Part shown: piece after piece, positions 31,051 through 41,000 of the stretch
Layout: every line of letters begins with the position of its first letter
Numbering within the stretch: the first letter of the stretch is position 1
Assembly: GCF_000374365.1 (NCBI RefSeq)
Contig: NZ_KB894149.1
Span: 1 to 42,855 of the forward strand
Length of the DNA stretch: 42,855 bases
DNA from: Bacteroides gallinarum DSM 18171 = JCM 13658
Lineage (GTDB): Bacteria; Bacteroidota; Bacteroidia; Bacteroidales; Bacteroidaceae
Direction: 5' to 3'
Notes under the pieces: model-generated
What the model saw: only the letters and a program-made list of their open reading frames with translations
Told to the model about the DNA's origin: nothing
Database searches by the model: none
Made by a program: the position numbers and the translations under genes

Positions 31051-32505
31051 ATGGGTACTACATCAAAACAAGTCATGGATATAAAGACTTCCAAAGGGCT
31101 CTCACAGACGAGCAATGAGGAGTTACGTGCCTGGACGGATAAAGGATGGGAGCAGGCTATGCGTGAGGGTAACTATGACCGTAGCCGTGAACATCTTAAT
31201 TTCGAGGTACAAAAAGGTGGCATAGTCACACCGATAGATAAGAAGCGTCCGCTGACAAAACGCATGGCAGAAAACCTTGCGTCACGTGGCATCAAGGATC
31301 CGAATGAAGGACTAGCCGAGCCACGTTTCCGGACAGTGGTCAACTTCATATTCGGAGGCTCAACCGACCGTATGCGTGAGCTGGCCTTCGGCAATCAGGT
31401 AGTTGACTTTGAGAGCAAAGGAGGTAACGAACATGTACGGCGTATGCCGGAAATAGAAGAATGGGCTCGTGACATTTATCGCTTCGTGACGGATAAATAT
31501 GGAGAGGAAAACATCATTTCCTTTATAGTTCACTGTGACGAGAAAAACCCGCATGTTCACTGTGCTCTACTACCGATAGACCAAAACGGCAAGTTTGCTT
31601 TCAAGCAGATTTTTCATGGACAGAACCGTCTGGAGTTTAAGAATTATATGCTTGCCCTTCATGACGAGCTAGCAAAGGTCAATGAAAAATGGGGTCTTAC
31701 AAGAGGGGTGTCGGTTGTGGAATCTGGTGCGAAACATCGCTCCACAGAGGAGTACCGAAGATGGTTGGCCAACGCCTGTGTGACACTTGAAGCCCAGTTG
31801 GAGAACAACAGCAAGTTGCTGAAGTCACTGAACGAGGAACTGGCAATAGCCCAGAAGAAACAGAAGTCATTTACGACCATGATTGATAATCTGAAGACGG
31901 AGAAAGAGCGTCTTGAAGATGAACTTCGTCCTCTTCGGGCAATGCAGGCCAACAGCGAGAGTATCAGTGCAGAGATAGCACGTAAGATTCAAAATCTCGA
32001 ATACCAGAAGGTTCAGGTCGAAGCTAAACTGGCAGACAAGGAAAAGAAACTTGATGAGACTAACCGGTTGCTTGAAGCTCTTCGTGAGGATAAGGCTAAC
32101 ATCGAGCAGCAGGCCAGGGAACTGGAAGTCAAGGCCAATCAGTCTGAACTTTCATGGGCTTACAACATGAGCTATCACTTGAACGGTGCAATACTTGACA
32201 CAATGTCACAGGAGTTCACATCCCGCTATCACCATCTGCCGGATGAAACAAAATCCTTGTTTGACGATACGCTGCTCAGTCAACTGGCAGAACAGGGGAA
32301 TCATGTTGTCATGGTTGCCTTGAACCTTGTGTGCGGTTATGTGGACGATGCTACGACCATTGCCCAGACTCACGGAGGTGGCGGTGGTCCCTCTACTGGA
32401 TGGGGAAGACGTCCCGAAGATGATGACCGTGAGTGGGCGCGTAGGTGTCTGGTAATGGCACGCAAGATGTGTGCGCCATCTGTTAACCGGAAGAAGAGAA
32501 TGTAA
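31051..32505 (+). CDS. MobV-family relaxase
   Basis: A 484-residue mobilization relaxase of the MobV/Pre class. The metal-binding motif H161-x-D163-E-x3-H168-V-H170 is clear (HCDEKNPHVH), and an N-terminal SREHLNFE segment fits motif I. A long coiled coil (about residues 235-365) follows, and the C-terminus carries a GGGGGPSTGWGRR linker and a helix. It nicks oriT and pilots the strand into the recipient with help from a conjugative element. It is the second relaxase in the window, distinct in family from the one at 1625-2566. Confidence 0.93.
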   Translation: MGTTSKQVMDIKTSKGLSQTSNEELRAWTDKGWEQAMREGNYDRSREHLNFEVQKGGIVTPIDKKRPLTKRMAENLASRGIKDPNEGLAEPRFRTVVNFIFGGSTDRMRELAFGNQVVDFESKGGNEHVRRMPEIEEWARDIYRFVTDKYGEENIISFIVHCDEKNPHVHCALLPIDQNGKFAFKQIFHGQNRLEFKNYMLALHDELAKVNEKWGLTRGVSVVESGAKHRSTEEYRRWLANACVTLEAQLENNSKLLKSLNEELAIAQKKQKSFTTMIDNLKTEKERLEDELRPLRAMQANSESISAEIARKIQNLEYQKVQVEAKLADKEKKLDETNRLLEALREDKANIEQQARELEVKANQSELSWAYNMSYHLNGAILDTMSQEFTSRYHHLPDETKSLFDDTLLSQLAEQGNHVVMVALNLVCGYVDDATTIAQTHGGGGGPSTGWGRRPEDDDREWARRCLVMARKMCAPSVNRKKRM

Positions 32506-32555
32506 TGGTAAGCCTTTTGGCTTATGACAGTATCAACTTTTAAAGTACAAACTAT

Positions 32556-34004
32556 ATGAGAAAGAATATTCTTTTGTTTTTAACGGGATGTCTTGCTGCG
32601 ATGACAGTCTCTGCAAGTAACATCCATCACAATTCTGACAGCATTTATAAGCAGAATCTTTTCAGTCAGGAGCAGATGCTCTTGCCTATGAATCCTACAT
32701 ATCTGAAGAATATAAGCGAAGCAGCTAACTGGGGTAGAAATTGGTTTATAGAAATTAAGGGCGGGGCTTCAGCTTTTCTCGGATCACCCATTGGTTGCGG
32801 TGATGTGTTCGACCGGATAACACCTGCCTTGCAGGTAGGTGTTGGAAAGTGGTTCACACCCGCAATCGGTGGACGTGTAGGTTTTCAGGGACTGACGTTC
32901 AAGAACGCTGAGTTCAAATCCATGAAGTATCAGCTCTACCATGCAGACCTGATGTACAATCTGACTTCCGGACTCCGTCAGAATGAGTACGGACTCTCTC
33001 TATGGGATATTGTTCCTTATGTGGGAGTGGGTATGATTCATAATGCGGACTGGTCTGATCCATGCTCATGTGGCAGAGGTTCAGATGGCAGCCGTCCGTT
33101 CGCCTTTACCTATGGACTGGAGATAGGTTACAGAATTGGCAACAGGTTAAAACTTGTTGCCGGAGTCAGTGGACTGACTACAGCCCAGAATTTTGATAAT
33201 ATGGGTAGCTCTATAAAATTCAAGGATAATATGCTTACGGTCTCAGCCGGTCTCTCCATCACATTAGGCAAGACTGGATGGAAGCGTGTGGTTGATGCTA
33301 AACCTTATATCGAGCAGAATGCTTATCTCAAGGATTACATCTCCTATATGAAGGATGAGAATATACGATTGCAGAAAAAAATGTCTGGAGATAAAGAGGT
33401 ACAGACAGTCTATCCCAAGAATAACTATAGTGGGCTTAACTCACTAAGAGCGCGGTTGTCCGGGAAAAAGTCTGGCTCACCTGAAAGCAAATCAGGTATT
33501 GACGGTATAGCTGAAAACTCGGCTGATGATGTTGAAATCGGTCTTGTGGATACGCATGTACAGACTGGAAACTGCCACTCAGATTCACTTTTGTCTGCCG
33601 GTCAGAATATATCTGATAATCTTATGTCTGCAAATAATAATGCATTGGACTCAATTGCAATTTCAGGTCATTCTAAGATAACTGTGGGTGTTCCAGTGTA
33701 CTTCTTCTTCCAGCTAAATTCTGATAGGCTTGTAGATGAATCCCAGATCGTGAACCTTGATGACATTGCAAAAATATCCAAGGCACATAATTTAAAAGTG
33801 GCCATATCTGGAGCAGCTGACAGCGCCACTGGTACACAGTCCATCAATCAGGAACTTGCTCAGCGTCGTGCCAGATATATTGCTCAAATGCTTGTGGATA
33901 AAGGGGTATCCGAAAGTCTCATTCATCTGCATAGCTTTGGTGGAATAGATAAATATAAGGTCAATGACTCAAACCGCTTTGCGGTAGTCATGCTTACTGA
34001 ATGA
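32556..34004 (+). CDS. OmpA-family outer-membrane protein
   Basis: A 482-residue protein with a cleavable signal peptide (about residues 1-21, MRKNILLFLTGCLAAMTVSA), a beta-barrel-like N-terminal half, a low-complexity middle, and a C-terminal OmpA-like peptidoglycan-binding domain (about 380-482: KVAISGAADSATGTQSIN, then AQRRARYIAQMLVDKGV, HSFGG and NRFAVVML). It belongs in the outer membrane and is tethered to peptidoglycan. It follows the mob gene; similar porins are common cargo on Bacteroidales mobile elements and may affect envelope properties or mating contact. Confidence 0.88.
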   Translation: MRKNILLFLTGCLAAMTVSASNIHHNSDSIYKQNLFSQEQMLLPMNPTYLKNISEAANWGRNWFIEIKGGASAFLGSPIGCGDVFDRITPALQVGVGKWFTPAIGGRVGFQGLTFKNAEFKSMKYQLYHADLMYNLTSGLRQNEYGLSLWDIVPYVGVGMIHNADWSDPCSCGRGSDGSRPFAFTYGLEIGYRIGNRLKLVAGVSGLTTAQNFDNMGSSIKFKDNMLTVSAGLSITLGKTGWKRVVDAKPYIEQNAYLKDYISYMKDENIRLQKKMSGDKEVQTVYPKNNYSGLNSLRARLSGKKSGSPESKSGIDGIAENSADDVEIGLVDTHVQTGNCHSDSLLSAGQNISDNLMSANNNALDSIAISGHSKITVGVPVYFFFQLNSDRLVDESQIVNLDDIAKISKAHNLKVAISGAADSATGTQSINQELAQRRARYIAQMLVDKGVSESLIHLHSFGGIDKYKVNDSNRFAVVMLTE

Positions 34005-34084
34005 TAGAAGTTGTTTTTTGTATAAGCTAAAAAGTCTTGAGACTTTCATCAAAATTTAAATCTCATATTTAAAAATTTGTCGAG

Positions 34085-34119
34085 AAGGTATGCTTGGATT
34101 TTCCTTGCATACCTTTTTT
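34085..34119 (+). terminator. rho-independent terminator of the OmpA gene
   Basis: AAGGTATGC (34085-34093) and GCATACCTT (34107-34115) form a perfect stem followed by a T-run. Confidence 0.88.
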
Positions 34120-34276
34120 ATGTGGGCTAATATGGAAATGTTTTTCATACTACAACTTAAATGTTGGGAATTGATGTCTCAAGACAAAATCAGAATATCG
34201 AAAATGATTGGAAAAGTTGATTTTTGACGATTTTATTAGATGGGAAAATATTCAATGATACTTAAATAATACCTTG

Positions 34277-34284
34277 TATCTTTG
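34277..34284 (+). promoter_or_regulatory. -7 box for the ATPase gene
   Basis: TATCTTTG matches TAnnTTTG exactly, about 78 bases upstream of the ATG at 34362. A second near-match TACCTTTA lies at 34325-34332, closer to the start. Confidence 0.5.
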
Positions 34285-34361
34285 AAATTTATTGAGAAAT
34301 ATTTCCTTGGATAATTTTAATTTTATACCTTTACAGACAAATTATAAAGTATCTTAGAGTT

Positions 34362-35762
34362 ATGTATTATTCAAGAATGATAGACGGATATTTGCTGGAA
34401 TGGTCACAAAGGTCTTCACATAAACCTTTGCTGTTAAGAGGTGCGCGTCAAGTAGGAAAGTCAACAGCAGTTCGTCATCTGAGTCAGAAGTTCAAGAGCT
34501 TTGTGGAGGTGAACTTTGAACGGCAACCTTCATATAAGCAGCTATTTCAAGGCGATATTGATGTGAAACGAATTGTTCCACAAATGGCGGCTATTGCCGG
34601 TAAGCCGATAGAACCAGGAAGCACACTTCTGTTTCTTGATGAGATTCAGGCTTGTCCCGAAGCCATCATGTCACTCCGATTTTTCAAAGAGGACATGCCC
34701 GAACTTCATGTGATAGCTGCAGGCTCTTTGTTAGAGTTCGCACTTGAAGAACTGCCAACATTTGGTGTCGGCAGGATTCACTCGATGTTTATGTTTCCGA
34801 TGACGTTCGATGAGTTCCTGCTTGCTAATGGCGAGAATTTGCTTATTGAGGCGCGGAATCAAGCTACGTCATCAGCACCACTGCCAGCTCCTCTATATGA
34901 AAAGTTGGTGGGGCTACTCCGTACTTTCATGCTTGTTGGCGGAATGCCTGAAGCCGTGAGCAAATGGGTGGAGACCCACGACTATCTGGCTTGCCAGGAG
35001 GTGCAGGATGATATTGTCGTTACCTATGAAGACGATTTTCCGAAATATAAGAAGCGTGTTGATCCTATGCTTTTGCGCCTGACCATGCGTAGTGCAGCCG
35101 TTCAAGCCACTAAAAAGTTTGTCTATTCTCAGGTCGGCGGCAGTTATAGTACTTCAGAAGTGAAGAAAGCCCTTGAAATGCTTATTCTTGCAGGCATACT
35201 GATTCCTGTCACACATACGTCAGCCAATGGCGTACCTTTAGGAAGTGAGGCTGATTATTCCTATCGTAAGATGCTTTTGCTCGACACTGGTTTGATGTTG
35301 CGTCTGCTGAATATGACGACCGGTGATGTAAGTGAGCTGACAACCCAAATCCTAACATCTGATGTTTCAGAATTGGCAAACAAAGGACCAATGGCAGAAA
35401 TGGTTGCAGGACTGGAAATGCTGCACTACAAAACTCCGAACATCCGCCATGACTTGTTTTACTGGCTTAGAATGGCGAAAAATTCCTCTGCAGAGATTGA
35501 TTATCTTGTAACATATAAGCAGCAAGTTGTTCCCATCGAGGTGAAGGCGGGAATGCAAGGCGGAATGAAGAGCCTTTGGCTGTTTATGAACGAAAAGCAT
35601 TTGGACAATGCTCTTAGATGCTCAATGGAGAACTATGGAAGTTTTGAGTATCAGGATGTCAAGGATAATAATGCAGTACGTCACGTACAAATCTGCCCAC
35701 TCTATGCTATGTCGCAAATGGATAAACTGCTGAGTGCCTTTGTGTGGAAGAATAATCAGTAG
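34362..35762 (+). CDS. AAA_14/DUF4143 ATPase
   Basis: A 466-residue ATPase of the AAA_14-DUF4143 class. Walker A is at residues 27-35 (GARQVGKST), Walker B around D93-E94 (LLFLDEIQA), and the C-terminal DUF4143 part includes PIEVKAGMQGGMKSLW, a PD-(D/E)xK-like segment. Members are very abundant in Bacteroidales and other gut bacteria; their function is unknown, though a link to mobile elements is often seen. Here it has its own promoter and is separated by 107 bases from the next operon, so it may be a separate unit. Confidence 0.88.
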   Translation: MYYSRMIDGYLLEWSQRSSHKPLLLRGARQVGKSTAVRHLSQKFKSFVEVNFERQPSYKQLFQGDIDVKRIVPQMAAIAGKPIEPGSTLLFLDEIQACPEAIMSLRFFKEDMPELHVIAAGSLLEFALEELPTFGVGRIHSMFMFPMTFDEFLLANGENLLIEARNQATSSAPLPAPLYEKLVGLLRTFMLVGGMPEAVSKWVETHDYLACQEVQDDIVVTYEDDFPKYKKRVDPMLLRLTMRSAAVQATKKFVYSQVGGSYSTSEVKKALEMLILAGILIPVTHTSANGVPLGSEADYSYRKMLLLDTGLMLRLLNMTTGDVSELTTQILTSDVSELANKGPMAEMVAGLEMLHYKTPNIRHDLFYWLRMAKNSSAEIDYLVTYKQQVVPIEVKAGMQGGMKSLWLFMNEKHLDNALRCSMENYGSFEYQDVKDNNAVRHVQICPLYAMSQMDKLLSAFVWKNNQ

Positions 35763-35869
35763 AGTAATGTGTTCCTTATCGAATGGCAAGGCTTCATTTC
35801 ATGGAATATAACGAAAGACTTTATTTGAACATCAATGTGGAATACTATATTAATTAAAATATTATCGAT

Positions 35870-36946
35870 ATGTGGCCTTTTAATTATTTCAAAAAGAAGC
35901 GTGAAAAGGAAGAACAAGAACGCCGTCGCGCTGAAGAGCAAGCTCGCCAACAAAAGTTGGAGGAAGAGCGTATTGCACGTGAAAGAGAACGTAGGTTGGA
36001 AGAGAACCGTCGTAAAGAACTTGAACGTCAAGCCAAACTGAAAGCAGAACGTGAACAGAAGGAGTCAATACAGCCTTTTACATTCCGTTCCAATTGTCAT
36101 CAGCGTTATGAAAACGGCACTCCTGTTATGGGATTACAGGAGTGTATTCGTACTGTCAGTTTGGTAAAGAATACTGATGGTTGCCCTGGTTACAAGTTAG
36201 CCCCCGGCGTTGGTTACATCGTAAAGATATACAATGATGACCTGGGTAAGCCGAACATGTCAGACAAACCTATGAAGGTTGTGAAAAAAACGGCAGACAT
36301 GGTAGAATTGCGTGGTTTCCCTATCGAGGCACGATCTCCTTTCGGTTGGCAAGAAGTAGATTACAGCGACTATGGTTTTGTAGTTTATTACAAAAATGGG
36401 CAAGTGGAAAAGTGTGTGCTTCATATGTATGACCGCAATATACGCCTGGAGTATTTGCATTCGTCAATCATTAAAAAGGAAGAGCCGAAAGAAGATGACA
36501 AACCTTTCAATAACAACATCTCAATTAGTGCAGTAGCCAATGGTTTTACATTTAATTTGAAGTTACCAAAGGTTAAGGTTGTCAAACAACCTTATCATGG
36601 TGACGCACAAATTATCGAGACGGACTCATCTGCTTATGCTAGAATTGTGAGAAAAGAGACAAACGGAACTGTTACTTTTGATATTAGCAATATAGCAGAA
36701 CTTCGTTCAAAAAGAATACTTCAGCAGAATCCTACATTTGTTCCACAATTTGACTACCAATCACAAGGTAACGATTTCGAGGCAGCTTCTGCTGAAGTCG
36801 GAAATTCTTGGGAATCTGCTTCAAGTGGTAAAGAATATGTTTCATTATTTCAAATAACTCAACAGAAAGGTAAGATTGTTGCATTTATAATCAATAATCT
36901 TCCTAATGAAGATGATTTCTATTACTTGATAATGTTTAGTGAATAA
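35870..36946 (+). CDS. coiled-coil protein of unknown function (operon gene 1)
   Basis: A 358-residue protein. Residues 1-70 form a highly charged coiled coil (Arg/Glu/Lys-rich, after MWPFNYFKKK). Two beta-rich segments follow: about 75-210 (HQRYENGTPVMGLQECIRTV, GWQEVDYSDYGFVVYYK) and about 225-355. I recognise neither domain. It has no signal peptide, and the basic coil suggests a cytoplasmic scaffold or adaptor. Three bases separate it from the DUF1848 gene, so it is the first gene of the three-gene candidate defence operon. Its function is probably sensing or scaffolding, by inference only. Confidence 0.78.
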   Translation: MWPFNYFKKKREKEEQERRRAEEQARQQKLEEERIARERERRLEENRRKELERQAKLKAEREQKESIQPFTFRSNCHQRYENGTPVMGLQECIRTVSLVKNTDGCPGYKLAPGVGYIVKIYNDDLGKPNMSDKPMKVVKKTADMVELRGFPIEARSPFGWQEVDYSDYGFVVYYKNGQVEKCVLHMYDRNIRLEYLHSSIIKKEEPKEDDKPFNNNISISAVANGFTFNLKLPKVKVVKQPYHGDAQIIETDSSAYARIVRKETNGTVTFDISNIAELRSKRILQQNPTFVPQFDYQSQGNDFEAASAEVGNSWESASSGKEYVSLFQITQQKGKIVAFIINNLPNEDDFYYLIMFSE

Positions 36947-36949
36947 AGT

Positions 36950-38017
36950 ATGGCATCTTGGGAACATACAGACATAATCGTTGATGGGCAGCCTGTGAAA
37001 GCGCAGGCTCCTATCATCGTGTCGGCAAGTAGAAGTACGGATATTCCTGCATTCTATGCCGATTGGTTTTTTGACCGCTTAAAGAAAGGTTACTCAGCAT
37101 GGACCAACCCATTTAATGGCGTGAAGTCTTATGTATCGTATGATAAAACTCGCTTTATAGTTTTTTGGTCAAAGAATCCTCGTCCGCTTCTTCCATATCT
37201 TGATTATCTCAAAGAAAGAAATATAAGGTGCTATATACAATACACATTGAATGATTATGAGAAGGAGGGATTGGAGAAAGTACCTTCACTTTTAAATCGC
37301 ATTGAGACATTCAAAATGTTATCTGATAAACTTGGAGCGGACGCTGTTGTTTGGCGTTTCGATCCGATGATTCTTACAGATGATATTACTATAGATGACC
37401 TTATTAGTAAAGTTGAGAAGATTGGTGACCAGCTCAAAGGATATACGGAGAAATTGGTGTTTTCGTATGCTGACATCAAGCTTTATAAAAAGGTTAAATT
37501 GAATCTTGAAAAGAATGGCATTCCATATCATGAGTGGGAAACTGCGCAAATGGAGAAGTTCGCTATGAAATTATCAAAAATGAATAGCGAAAGAAACTGG
37601 AATTTCCAGCTTGCTACTTGCGGAGAGCAGATAGATATTGATAGATATGGAATAGCTCATAATAGGTGTATTGATGGAGATCTAATAACTCGCTTGGCGT
37701 GGGACGATAAGGTTCTTATGGATTTTATGAAGGTTAAAATTCAGCAGATGCCAGCACCGTCATTGTTTGAAGATTCACCATCATTACCTGATGGTGCAAT
37801 TATTCTGCCACACAATCAATTCTTCCTAAGTGCTCACAAGAAAGATCCAGGACAAAGAGCCCTGTGTGGATGTATGGCAGCTAAAGATATTGGTGAATAT
37901 AACACTTGTCCACATCTATGTGAATACTGCTATGCAAATACAACTAAGCATTTAGCTTTAGAGAATTGGAAACGTCATCAGCAGAATAAAAATGCTGATA
38001 CAATAACAGGGAAATAA
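36950..38017 (+). CDS. DUF1848 protein with CxxxCxxC motif (operon gene 2)
   Basis: A 355-residue DUF1848 family protein. The N-terminal part has the family's start (IIVSASRSTDIPAFYADWFFDRL) and a TIM-barrel-like alternation (RFIVFWSKNPRPLL, CYIQYTLND, AVVWRFDPMIL). The C-terminus carries a cysteine group: C305 and C307, then C320-x3-C324-x2-C327 (CPHLCEYCYAN), the spacing of the radical-SAM 4Fe-4S motif, here at the opposite end of the chain from standard radical-SAM enzymes. Members are uncharacterised. Two bases lie between it and the helicase gene. Confidence 0.85.
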   Translation: MASWEHTDIIVDGQPVKAQAPIIVSASRSTDIPAFYADWFFDRLKKGYSAWTNPFNGVKSYVSYDKTRFIVFWSKNPRPLLPYLDYLKERNIRCYIQYTLNDYEKEGLEKVPSLLNRIETFKMLSDKLGADAVVWRFDPMILTDDITIDDLISKVEKIGDQLKGYTEKLVFSYADIKLYKKVKLNLEKNGIPYHEWETAQMEKFAMKLSKMNSERNWNFQLATCGEQIDIDRYGIAHNRCIDGDLITRLAWDDKVLMDFMKVKIQQMPAPSLFEDSPSLPDGAIILPHNQFFLSAHKKDPGQRALCGCMAAKDIGEYNTCPHLCEYCYANTTKHLALENWKRHQQNKNADTITGK

Positions 38018-38019
38018 TT

Positions 38020-41000
38020 ATGTCAAATTTTATAGATATATTCAGAAGAAACAGAAATATCTCGTTTGTCGGTATGAGAGATGCAGCATTGACTCTTCTT
38101 CCTGCTGATCGAACGAGTCGTAATAAGCTGTATCAGGATTTAGAACGAGGTAAAGGCATATTAGATGACGAAGACCATCTAAATATGTATTTACATAGCT
38201 TCGGTAAAATGCATAAAGCGAAGCTTGATGCTGCTTTTGGTTGCATTCCTGATATTTCTGAAATCTTCTCAGAAGAAGTGGAGATTTACGATTGGGGTTG
38301 CGGTCAAGGAACAGCCTCAGTATGCTTATTGGATTTTCTACATTCAAAGAATATATCACCTAATATCAAGCATTTTTGCTTGGTAGAGCCTTCTTCTGCT
38401 GCTGTCGAAAGAGCAACACAGGTTATTGAAAGTTTTAGTTCTGCATATTTCGTAAAGTCCATTACTAAGGATTTTGACTCTTTGAGTCCGGAAGATTTCA
38501 AGAAATCGAATATTAGGAAAGTACATCTTTTCAGTAATATTCTCGATGTAGAAGCTTTTGACCTTGCACGATTCATTCACTTGTTCCAACAGCTATTCGG
38601 AAGTGATAACTATTTTGTGTGCATCGGTCCTTATTACAGTAACAACAGACGTGTTGATGAATTCGTAGCTGCCACAGCACCTGATATTATGTATGCCACG
38701 ATGAATAAGGAACGTGGGACATGGCAGGGTGACTGGACAATCTCAATGCGTATATTCTTCAAACATTTCGACCGCATTGAGACCGTTGAGAATATTCGTA
38801 AACGTATTGAAGATTCGCATAAGAAAGAACAGTTCTTTGCAGGATTTGTTCTTGATGCTGTCGCAGAGGAATATAGCAAATCTGATAAGGCAGATAATGC
38901 TGAAGAACTTTATCGTTCTCTTTCTGCTTTCGATGTCAAATCAAATATACCTCTTGCTTATAATTCAAATACAGACTCCAAACTTGCAGTCTTGGCAAAT
39001 ATCATATCAAGAGGTTTGCCAACAAAGGCTCCGTTGTTATTAGAGAATACTTTTTATGATTTATTCCATATTTCAACCAAGCCAAAAGAAGGAGCGATAC
39101 TTGATTATAAATCTACTCATAAAGTTTCGGTGCAGGAAATTTATGAAGCCCTGCATATTATAGATCCTCGTTTTAATGTAGATTTCTATAATGGAGATAT
39201 GCTTGACAGTTCCTTTGAGAAAGATTTTATTGAAAAATACTTGGAAGGTTCTCAAAGTGAATATCTGATTCAAGTTTTTGAGCCACAACGTAATCTTTCA
39301 TCAATTGTAGATATTCCTGATAGAAGATTCAGCAAAGATCAACGAGTAGATTTTGCGTTGGAAATTCCTTATGGTGATGCAAGAACCGGCTTCATTCTTG
39401 AGATGGACGGTCTGCGTTATCATTCTAATATATTCAGTAGAATTAGCGATGAGCGGCGTGACCGAATGGCTCTCAATGTAGGCTGGGATACATATCGTAT
39501 TGAACAACTGAAGAATATGGCGTTCATGCAAAATTGGGAAAGTGACGCTGCTTCAGTTGACTACTTACAGATTATAAAGGCTAATTACAAAAAGGCTCTG
39601 TCTGGAAATTGGTTGGACACTTTGCAAATAGTTCTTGCACCAATGGCAATTGCACGAGTAGAACGAATGTTGGTGGAGGCAATGATGTCCGGTGCTCTTA
39701 GTCTTGATAGCGATGTATGGAATATTGCCATTGTAGAACGTGATATCCCATGTTCTGCATTGGCTATAAAGGACCTTGCTGAAAAATATAGGTATATTTG
39801 TGAATTAGCAGCTTCATCAGATAGACTGCCGGAGATAAAGCTTCAGATCATATCAACAGAAGAATTCAAAAAATCTCCATTGCATTTGGGAAACCGTGTC
39901 GCTACTCAAATGCCAGAAGGACATTTTGACCTATGCTTGGATATATCAATGTTACTTAGAGACAACATTGATGCCCTTCCTTTGAATGTCGATGCAGATA
40001 CTGTCTATCTTATCCGTTCTTCTCATTACAAGAAACGTGAGCGAACAATCTGCGCTGCAGACAATATACAATATCCTCCATTGGTTACAAAAGATGGCAC
40101 AGGGTCTTATGTAAATATAAAGGAAAGGGAAGATGTCCTTACATATTTCTTGCGTGATATTTTCCGCAAGCCATCTTTCCGTCCTGGGCAGTTGCCTATT
40201 CTTAGCCATGCTTTAGCTGATAAAACTACAATAGGATTACTTCCTACTGGTGGCGGTAAGTCTTTGACATATCAGTTATCATGCATTTTACAACCTGGCG
40301 TTTCTATAATTGTTGACCCTCTCGTTTCACTTATGGTTGACCAGGTTCGAGGGTTGCACGAAGCACGAATTGATGCTTGTGAATGTGTTAATAGTGGAAT
40401 GAATGCCAAAGAGAAGGCTAAAAAACTGAATCTTCTTCAAAATGGTTCTGTCTTGTTCATGCTCCTTTCTCCGGAAAGATTTATGATGGAGAATTTTCGT
40501 TCAAGTTTGCTTACAATGACAGAGAAGAATCATGTGTATTTCTCTTATGGCATTATTGATGAGGTTCATTGCGTATCTGAATGGGGACATGATTTCCGTA
40601 CTTCTTATCTCCACCTTGGACGAAACATGATAAATTTCATGAATACGAAATCAGGTCGTCCATTGTCTATTATAGGTTTGACGGCTACAGCATCGTTTGA
40701 TGTTCTTGCAGACGTTGAGCGTGAATTGACTCTTGGTGGAAACCTTACTATTGACAGTGAAACAATTGTACGTCCTGAGTCTGATTCACGTCCTGAACTA
40801 ACATATCGTATTATTGAGGTCTTTTCTAATTTTGATGAATTGAGAGAACCTAATGAGCAGTTCTTGCTTAAAGCAAAATCAGATTGGGAACTTAAAGATG
40901 TTGTAGCAACAGCAAAAAAGAATAAGATGTATGAGCTACTGCATGAAATACCTTCAGATATAGTGCAAGTCAATCAGCATGAGACTGAGAAATCAAGGAT

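Larger units (their letters stand above)
34005..34361. other. gap with terminator and promoter
   Basis: No gene is seen. The gap contains the OmpA terminator (34085-34119), AT-rich DNA and promoter-like boxes for the ATPase gene at 34362. It marks the border between the backbone and the cargo region. Confidence 0.55.
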
